Of a stretch of DNA of 64,000 nt, positions 58,930 to 64,000 are shown one piece after another; position 1 is the first letter of the stretch; each line of letters opens with the position of its first letter. The notes below the pieces were generated by a model. It ran no database searches. It was given only the letters and a program-made list of their open reading frames with translations, and was not told the DNA's origin. A program made the position numbers and the translations under genes. The DNA is from Deltaproteobacteria bacterium (GTDB taxonomy: Bacteria > Desulfobacterota > Desulfarculia > Adiutricales > Adiutricaceae), in assembly GCA_031265205.1 (NCBI GenBank), contig JAISCZ010000072.1:1-64000 (forward strand). Direction: 5' to 3'.

Positions 58930-59060
58930 CCCTACGGACGAAGGCAGACGGCGACGGGATCACTGTTGTTGACGTTGTTCCCATTGACGTTGACGTCATC
59001 GAGGTTGACGTTCCAGGCGTTGAAGTTGCCGCCGTTGAAGTCCACCTCACCCGTCCAAAC
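58930..59060 (-). repeat. DGR template repeat (TR)
   Basis: Matches 59934-60064 over 131 bp without a gap. Read on the minus strand it is dense in Asn codons (eleven AAC/AAT in the core). 16 differences lie in the core and two near the 3' end; 14 of the 18 fall at adenines of this copy, the signature of template-directed adenine mutagenesis. It begins about 33 bp after the RT stop and is oriented opposite to the RT gene. The 3' end (GATCCCGTCGCC) is conserved, like an IMH-type initiation site. Confidence 0.92.
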
Positions 59061-59347
59061 AAACGCGCCTCCTCTTTGGAAAACCAGCCCCGGCGACCTT
59101 CCGGCGGGCCGGGCGTCTGGCTTTGCTCCGGTCTTCGGCCTTTCGACCTAAACCCCTCTGTACCGCGGTGGCCGTAAGGCCTCCACGGGGGCTTAGCCGG
59201 TAACGCTATTGACGCCATGCGGAAGCCGTGACCGCCGCGTATCCGGTCACCGCCGGCAGCCTCGGCGGCTAGCGTTTTATGAAAGGAACAAGGCCAGACC
59301 CGGCCGGAACGGCCGATTTTTGCCTTAACCCGCCCCTTCCCGGTTCC

Positions 59348-59795
59348 TTAATATGTCTGCCAGTCCAACACCCGGTTCATGGTTTCCATCGGGGCGTGGA
59401 TGCCAAGATTGAAAGCCAGTATTTTGGCGATCACGTCCCGGTCGCCCGGCACTGCGGTTTTTGCTTCAGACATGGCGGCGCTTTGCCATTCTTCGTAGCC
59501 GGGCGTTAATTTATCATCGGCGGCCGGCCAGCGCCAGTCATATTCCAGCTCTTCAATATTCGGCAATTTGTTTTCGGCCAGCTGGGCTTCAAAGCTTTTC
59601 AGCGGCAGGCCGCCATAGATCAAAACCCCGCCTTTTTTTACCCTTTTCCGGCATGGGCTTCAACGGCCGTACCGAATGAACGAATCGCCACAGGCTTTGC
59701 TCGTAAAACTTCACGAACAAGCCCTGCCGGAAACCGTAAATGTATCCCGGTTCCGAGCTCAATTTCAGCTTCTCTTCTCTGGGTAGTGTCGCCAA
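59348..59795 (-). pseudogene. Frameshifted hypothetical gene between TR and VR
   Basis: Two open parts join through one extra A in a run of seven (59633-59639). The first part, from 59795, reads LPREEKLKLSSEPGYIYGFRQGLFVKF and WRFVHSVRPLKPMPEKG (shortened in sense). The second reads GGVLIYGGLPLKSFEAQLAE and ends ETMNRVLDWQTY at 59348. The restored protein has about 148 residues. I do not recognise a family. It lies between the diversified gene and the template repeat, so it may be a DGR cargo or accessory gene. The homopolymer lesion could be a sequencing error. Confidence 0.6.
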
Positions 59796-59933
59796 AATGC
59801 CACACCTTAAAATTTCGAAAATTGCCGCCGACCCCTCCGGGGCGGGTTATGAAGAAAAGGCATAAAGACAAGGTTCAAGGTCAAAGGCAGTGGGCGCGCA
59901 AAGCCGCGCCCCAGATCAAAGGTCATTGAAGAA

Positions 59934-60064
59934 CCCTATGGACGAAGGCACACGGCGACGGGATCACTGAGGCTGACGTAGAGCTCATCGACGTTGCCGT
60001 CAACGAGGTCGACGTACCAGGCGTCGAAGGAGCCGCCGCTGAAGTCCACCTCACCCGTCCAAAC
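59934..60064 (-). repeat. DGR variable repeat (VR)
   Basis: Forms the last codons of the adhesin gene. Its core replaces template AAC codons by AGC, TCC, GAC, TAC, GAC, CTC, TAC, AGC and CTC, and changes GAT to GTT and AAT to GAT. Only two core differences are not at template adenines. The conserved end (AGTGATCCCGTCGCC) is followed by the stop. Confidence 0.92.
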
Positions 60065-61359
60065 CCATGTCGAAGCCAAGACGGAACCCCAACCAGCCGC
60101 ATAAGCCGCGCCTTTTCTCTGGACGCCGCTTTTATGGCTGCCGTTATATTTGGCCACCGCCAGCGCCTGCGCCACTTTCGGTAACTTGGAGGTTGAGGCG
60201 TAATTGGTGGAATAGCCTCCCCAAGTACCACCGTTCTCCCAACCGGACGAATAAGTAAAGTTACCCTGACCACCTGTATTCGTCCCGGTTATGGCATCAT
60301 TGGCCACCGAACCGCCACAGGTTCCCACCGCCGCCGGAAAATCCGGGCCACTGTTTCCGTTAAGATTCATAAACGCGGTATCTCCCGAACTTGTCGCCCA
60401 CCGCACATTGCCTGATGTTACACCACTGAACACCGACAACGGTCCGTCGCCGAAGACGAAAGTCGTGGTCGCCGGAACCCCATTGACCGTCACTTGAATC
60501 GTTATCGAACGCGAACCAACCACATCCGTCAATTTGCCGTGTCAGTGGTCGAAGCCGTATCCGCAACCGCGTCGGCCGCCCACAAACTCGTGCCGTCGGC
60601 CGTGTTCCCCCAGGTCAACCCGTTCTTGGCGCCGCCGTCGGTCCGCTTCCAAACCGCGCCCAAAGTCGAATTATCAACGCTGGGCACCGACCAGCTTATG
60701 GCGGCGGCGCTGAGGTCATTCGCACAGGTCAGGCTCTGGCAACCGGCCGGGATATCCACCACCTTCAAAGTCACCGTGCTGAAATAATCCGGACCGCTCA
60801 CAAAAGCCGGGCTGGTATAGGCCCCGGAAGCGTAAGGCCGGCAATTGGACCCGTCGGCATCGCAGATCAGAATGTTCAAACCGGTTTTCAACTGGCCAGG
60901 CGCGACCGCCGCGCCGGCCTTGGCCCGGTATTCCAGAATTATCTCGTTCTGCCGGTTGACGAAGTCATGCCGCGAACCATCCACCGTGCGCATCTCGGCC
61001 ACCATGGCCGGGGAAAGCTGATCTTCCCAGTCCATACCAAAGTGGTAATTGAAGGTTAAACCGAACCGCGACTCTTTCTGGCCACCGGAATGGCGCTGAT
61101 TGACGGAAGTGGAAAAAGCGGGGACGGGTGTCCATTCCAGCCCGTAGCTCCAAATCTTGGGGTTTTTCCGCGCCAGGTCGTCGCTGCCGAAGGTACCGAC
61201 GTGGTCGCCCTTTCATTTCTCATAACCGCCGGTCACGGCCAGGTTGCGGTAGAACGGCAGGTAGCCGGTCAGCCGGGCGTTCTTCCACCAGGCGGGCGTC
61301 ATAATCCTTCGAACCCTTCCAGCCGCTCAAGGGCGTGTAGTAGTTGGTGGACAGCCGCT
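59936..61359 (-). pseudogene. DGR target: inverse-autotransporter-like adhesin with variable C-terminal lectin-fold domain
   Basis: Minus-strand gene fragment. At its 5' side it reads STNYYTPLSGWKGSKDYDAR, then after a shift near 61300 LTGYLPFYRNLAVTGGYEK, a TGA at 61215-61213, KGDHVGTFGSDDLARKNP and EWTPVPAFSTSVNQRH, RFGLTFNYHFGMDWEDQ, SRHDFVNRQNEIILEYR. This is the strand pattern of the intimin/invasin inverse-autotransporter barrel. A Thr/Ser-rich region follows. After a one-base loss near 60531 comes an approximately 199-residue domain ending WVWTGEVDFSGGSFDAWYV and VCLRP, typical of DUF1566-like C-type-lectin folds targeted by DGRs. The signal peptide and most of the barrel are missing, replaced by an ISAzo13-type element. 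Confidence 0.75.
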
Positions 61360-62479
61360 GCTCATCAGTTAACTTAATTCCTAACTTATACTTTCTTCGA
61401 TCTAACCTGCACGTTACTTTTAAGCTTGAACCAGTGTAAGTATGGCTTATGAGTTGCACAACAGTTTCGTAATCTCGTAATGGTTGTCCTCTCCAATTAC
61501 TCGAAATAAACGAAAATAATTTATGTTCTACCTTATTCCATTTGCTAGTTCCCGGAGGGAAATGGCAAACCTGGATCGGTACTTGCAACTGATTGGCTAA
61601 CTTCTGTATCTCATATTTCCATAGCTTTATCCGATATCCGTTTGAACCTCCCCCATCAGCAGTAATGAGAACATTATTTAATGATGGATATTGTTTTCTC
61701 CCTATGTATTTCCACCATCCACGAATTGATGCGACAGCAAAAGAAGCAGTGTCATGATCAGTTCCGATATTGACAAATCCTTCATCTTTGCCAATATCAT
61801 AAATGCCAAAAGGAATTACTTTTGGAACGTTTGGGTCACGAAAATCATGAACTTTGACTTTAATTGGATTTTTAATTTTACATAATGTTCTGCCATTATT
61901 TTTGTAATTTCCAATAAGTTCCTTTTTTTTAGTATCAACTGAAATTACAGGCTGTACTTGTTTCAGTAACTTTTTAACCTGATTATTAATGAATAAAAAT
62001 TGCTCGTTTCGGTCTTCGTGTTGCTTTCCTTCTTCAACTTTTCTGTTAGATTGAAGGCTATAACCTAGATCCGCCTCCAGAGACGCAACCGTCCGGTAGC
62101 CAACAGAATGTCCTTTATCAGTTAGATATTGTGCAATTGTTCGAGTGCTGAGACAAGTCCAGAGGAGAGGACTCTCTGGATCTCCTCTTGTTGTAGCTTC
62201 TAAAACAGATTGCAAATGAGGCATTAGAGATGGATCAGATGTTGTTACAGCAGGTCTCCCTGCGCCTGGTATCCTTATTCGTTTTCCTTCAATTGGCTCA
62301 TCACTCAATTCCTTGATTCCCTTGGTTATGGTGACCCTAGATAAGCCAGATATCTCCTTAACAGCTGTTATGCCACCGTAACCTAACTCACGAGCTTCAA
62401 AAGCGGCTAAAAGTCGCTTTTGCCTCTCATCAAGATGAGGAAATAAGCAACTTATTCGCCTCTTCACCGCATCAAACAT
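61220..62479 (-). CDS. ISAzo13-family transposase, C-terminus replaced
   Basis: 419-residue frame. The N-terminal HTH region (LSRVTITKGIKEL) is followed by the DDE core: Asp in ISVDTKKKELIGNY, Asp in LITADGGGSNGYR, Glu in WNKVEHKLFSF, as in ISAzo13/Rhodopirellula-type transposases. After LGIKLTDEQ (about residue 374, near 61360) the sequence stops resembling the family and enters adhesin sequence, with an abrupt change from AT-rich to GC-rich codons. About the last 30 transposase residues and one end of the element are therefore lost. The remnant runs from about 61360 to beyond 62479; its outer end was not identified. Confidence 0.85.
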   Translation of the reverse strand: MFDAVKRRISCLFPHLDERQKRLLAAFEARELGYGGITAVKEISGLSRVTITKGIKELSDEPIEGKRIRIPGAGRPAVTTSDPSLMPHLQSVLEATTRGDPESPLLWTCLSTRTIAQYLTDKGHSVGYRTVASLEADLGYSLQSNRKVEEGKQHEDRNEQFLFINNQVKKLLKQVQPVISVDTKKKELIGNYKNNGRTLCKIKNPIKVKVHDFRDPNVPKVIPFGIYDIGKDEGFVNIGTDHDTASFAVASIRGWWKYIGRKQYPSLNNVLITADGGGSNGYRIKLWKYEIQKLANQLQVPIQVCHFPPGTSKWNKVEHKLFSFISSNWRGQPLRDYETVVQLISHTYTGSSLKVTCRLDRRKYKLGIKLTDEQRLSTNYYTPLSGWKGSKDYDARLVEERPADRLPAVLPQPGRDRRL

Positions 62480-62599
62480 GGACCCTCCTTCAAGAACTTA
62501 CATTGAGAGTAAAATGACAGCTTCTTCTCAAGTTGTAAAGCTCATTTTTGCCCTCTGCCTTAAGTCTGATTTCCTCAGCCAGATGAAGTGAGAGAACGC

Positions 62600-62932
62600 A
62601 TGAATAAACCATATGTTTCTCACGAAGAAGCCACCGTTAAAAGTTTACGGGAAGACCCGGAATATGCGGCCGAATACCTCAATGCCGTTTTGGAAGACGG
62701 CTCACAGGAAGAACTTATGCATGCCTTGCGGCGGCTGGCCACGGCTTTTGGCATGAAGGAAGTGGCCGACCAGGCTCAGTTAAACCCTAAAACTCTTTAT
62801 AGGACGCTATCGCCGGCCGGCAATCCCGAGCTTAAAAATTTTCAGGCCATTTTAGCGGCCATGGGCTTGCGTTTGGCCGTCACTCCCAAGGCGGACGATC
62901 ATACACATTATAATAAAGCTACAGCCTTATAA
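62600..62932 (+). CDS. HigA-like antitoxin (addiction-module antidote family), orphan
   Basis: 110 residues from ATG 62600, which follows GAGAG at 6 bp; a GTG at 62588 in frame is less likely. The family start is SHEEATVKSLREDPEYAAEYLNA (shortened in sense), followed by a helix-turn-helix: GMKEVADQAQLNPKTLYRTLSPAGNPELKNF. This is the HI1420-type antidote normally encoded right after a HigB/RelE-type toxin. Here the upstream neighbour is the ISAzo13 remnant, and no toxin gene is present. A strong terminator follows. Confidence 0.85.
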   Translation: MNKPYVSHEEATVKSLREDPEYAAEYLNAVLEDGSQEELMHALRRLATAFGMKEVADQAQLNPKTLYRTLSPAGNPELKNFQAILAAMGLRLAVTPKADDHTHYNKATAL

Positions 62933-62952
62933 TATCCTTATTAAACACAAAA

Positions 62953-62990
62953 AAACAAACTGTGGCACTTTTTGCCGCAGTTCGTTTTTT
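62953..62990. terminator. Bidirectional intrinsic terminator
   Basis: AAACAAACTGTGGC (62953-62966) pairs with GCCGCAGTTCGTTT (62974-62987) with one mismatch and one wobble, around a 7-base loop. T-runs follow in both directions, so it serves the antitoxin gene on the plus strand and the recombinase gene on the minus strand. Confidence 0.85.
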
Positions 62991-63008
62991 CATCAAAGAA
63001 AAAACGGT

Positions 63009-63716
63009 CTACTCGCCGGCCAGGTAATTGTAGACGGTGGACCTGGCCAACCCCAAATCGCCTGCGATGGCGCTGACCGGCAGACCGCCGGCTTTCAGGG
63101 CCCTGATCTTCTTTTCCATTTTGGAGTCTACCTTGGGCTTGCGGCCACCGATCCAGCCCCTGGCCCTGGCGGCGGTGAGACCGGCCACGGCGCGCTCCCG
63201 GATCAGGTTGCGTTCAAATTCAGCCAAGGCGGCGAAGACGTGGAAGATCAGACGGCCGGCGGCGCTGTTGGCGTCTATTCTCTCGGTGAGGCTCTCAAAG
63301 CCGATGCCCCGGTCAGCCAGGCCGGTGATGATGGCCACCAGGTCGCCCAGGCCGCGCCCCAGGCGATCCAGCCGCCAGACGACCAGGCTGTCCCCAAGGC
63401 GAAGCGCCTTGAGGCAGTTTTCCAGTTCCGGACGTGTGGCGGATATGCCACTGCCGGTTATCTCATAGATGGTTCGGCAGCCGGCTGCGCCCAAGGCATC
63501 CTGGTGGAGGGTCAGATGCTGGTCATCGGTGGAAACCCTGGCATAGCCGATCCGGACTCCGAAGCCGGAGGCCTCACCCGGCCGCTGTCTTTTAGCTCTT
63601 TGAGGGGAGGTTTTCACTACACTTTTACCCTGGGAGTTTTTGGACGGGTTATTGGACACTTTTGCGGACCTTTCCGAGGTGGTTTTACGCCTGGCCCCCG
63701 TCGTTCGGCAAACCAT
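63009..63716 (-). CDS. Small serine recombinase (resolvase/invertase family)
   Basis: 235 residues. The catalytic domain (about 53-190) has YARVSTDDQHL with the nucleophilic Ser, WRLDRLGRGLGDL with the active-site Arg pair, and LAEFERNLIRERA. A C-terminal helix-turn-helix (LKAGGLPVSAIAGDLGLARSTVYNYL) recognises the site. The N-terminal 50 residues are basic and unusual; since no start codon lies next to the domain, the true start may be ATG 63716 or a GTG near 63659. Relatives invert or resolve DNA segments. No inverted crossover sites were recognised in the window. Confidence 0.88.
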   Translation of the reverse strand: MVCRTTGARRKTTSERSAKVSNNPSKNSQGKSVVKTSPQRAKRQRPGEASGFGVRIGYARVSTDDQHLTLHQDALGAAGCRTIYEITGSGISATRPELENCLKALRLGDSLVVWRLDRLGRGLGDLVAIITGLADRGIGFESLTERIDANSAAGRLIFHVFAALAEFERNLIRERAVAGLTAARARGWIGGRKPKVDSKMEKKIRALKAGGLPVSAIAGDLGLARSTVYNYLAGE

Positions 63717-63751
63717 CGTTTATCGAAGATGCCAGCCACTACAAATAAGGC

Positions 63752-63793
63752 TTGACAAAAACACCCCGGATATACAAAATTATACACAGGAGG
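63752..63793 (+). promoter_or_regulatory. Promoter and ribosome site of the MazE-like gene
   Basis: TTGACA at 63752-63757, a 17-bp spacer and CAAAAT at 63775-63780, followed by AGGAGG at 63788-63793, 6 bp before ATG 63800. TATACA/TATAC repeats around 63771-63786 may be an operator for antitoxin autoregulation. Confidence 0.6.
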
Positions 63794-63799
63794 CGCGCC

Positions 63800-64000
63800 A
63801 TGCGACAAATAAAAATCAGCGCCTGGGGTAACAGCCTCGGCTTCCGCATCCCGCGCGGCCTGGCCGACAGCTTTGACATTCAGGCTGGCGACGTTTTGGA
63901 ACTGACCCCGGTCGAGGAAGGCCTGCTCATCAAAAAACCTGCGGGCAAGGCCTACCGGCTGGCCGATATTCTGGATTCTTTCGCTTCTTCCAAGGCCGCC
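63800..64000 (+). CDS. MazE/AbrB-type antitoxin, cut by the window end
   Basis: 67 residues visible and open to the edge: MRQIKISAWGNSLGFRIP, RGLADSFDIQAGDVLEL and EEGLLIKKP, the swapped-hairpin AbrB DNA-binding fold of MazE antitoxins. AGGAGG and a promoter lie directly upstream. A MazF-type ribonuclease would be expected just beyond the window. The short frame was identified by translating from the ribosome site. Confidence 0.9.
   Translation, partial: MRQIKISAWGNSLGFRIPRGLADSFDIQAGDVLELTPVEEGLLIKKPAGKAYRLADILDSFASSKAA

Noticed and set aside
58932-59060. Template repeat as part of a second protein gene
   Set aside because: The minus-strand frame through TR lacks the upstream domain of the adhesin and no start signal was found; TR is better explained as the non-coding template.
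61213-61215. TGA read as tryptophan (alternative genetic code)
   Set aside because: The adhesin fragment has other lesions, and intact genes such as the first synthase subunit and priA use TGG for Trp and end normally, so a nonsense change is simpler.

Overview
The window looks like a piece of a genome from a Desulfobacterota (deltaproteobacterial-type), probably host-associated bacterium undergoing gene decay. This is inferred from a myxobacterial/deltaproteobacterial-style polyunsaturated-fatty-acid-type synthase, formate-tetrahydrofolate ligase, a very large hybrid histidine kinase, long gene-poor spacers and many broken genes with one or two lesions. A gut symbiont, for example a termite-gut lineage, would fit but is not proven here. 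Housekeeping genes (fhs, prs, rplY, ispE, priA, nnr) are intact, so the broken accessory genes are unlikely to be mainly sequencing error, although several lesions sit in homopolymers.

Layout. 1-2087 is an IS4/IS1634-like insertion sequence with terminal repeats; the window starts exactly at its end. 2.1-4.3 kb is a pyrimidine-skewed gene desert. 4.3-18.0 kb is one operon: two giant lipid/polyketide synthase subunits (KS-dead AT-3xACP-KR and KS-CLF-AT-DH-DH) and a degenerate uracil-DNA-glycosylase-like protein. 18.3-22 kb holds broken genes (HepT-like HEPN, zinc-ribbon/TPR/CFI-box, AAA ATPase-nuclease). 22.5-27.7 kb has NAD(P)HX repair (nnr) and a MacAB-like exporter. 27.7-34.5 kb is decayed: one intact and one broken AAA-ATPase/nuclease gene, a stray fragment of fhs, and a broken PIN/antitoxin pair. 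34.8-51.8 kb is the core block, all on the minus strand: fhs, two nitroreductases, rplY, prs, tRNA-Gln, ispE, a DUF1015 gene, the hybrid histidine kinase and priA. 51.8-55.4 kb is another desert with repeats.

From about 55.2 kb to the end the base composition changes and the content is mobile: an LPD7-like fragment, an AAA/DUF4143 ATPase with an apparently leaderless promoter, and then a diversity-generating retroelement (DGR). The DGR has an Avd-like four-helix protein, a reverse transcriptase with YMDD, a template repeat at 58930-59060 and a matching variable repeat at 59934-60064. The repeats align over 131 bp without gaps, and 14 of their 18 differences fall at template adenines. The variable repeat forms the C-terminus of a protein whose upstream part resembles an intimin/invasin-type inverse autotransporter barrel. 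This would be an outer-membrane adhesin tip diversified by reverse transcription. In this copy the adhesin is cut off by an ISAzo13-type element, and both the adhesin and the reverse transcriptase carry frame lesions. After it come an orphan HigA-like antitoxin, a serine recombinase and the start of a MazE-like antitoxin.
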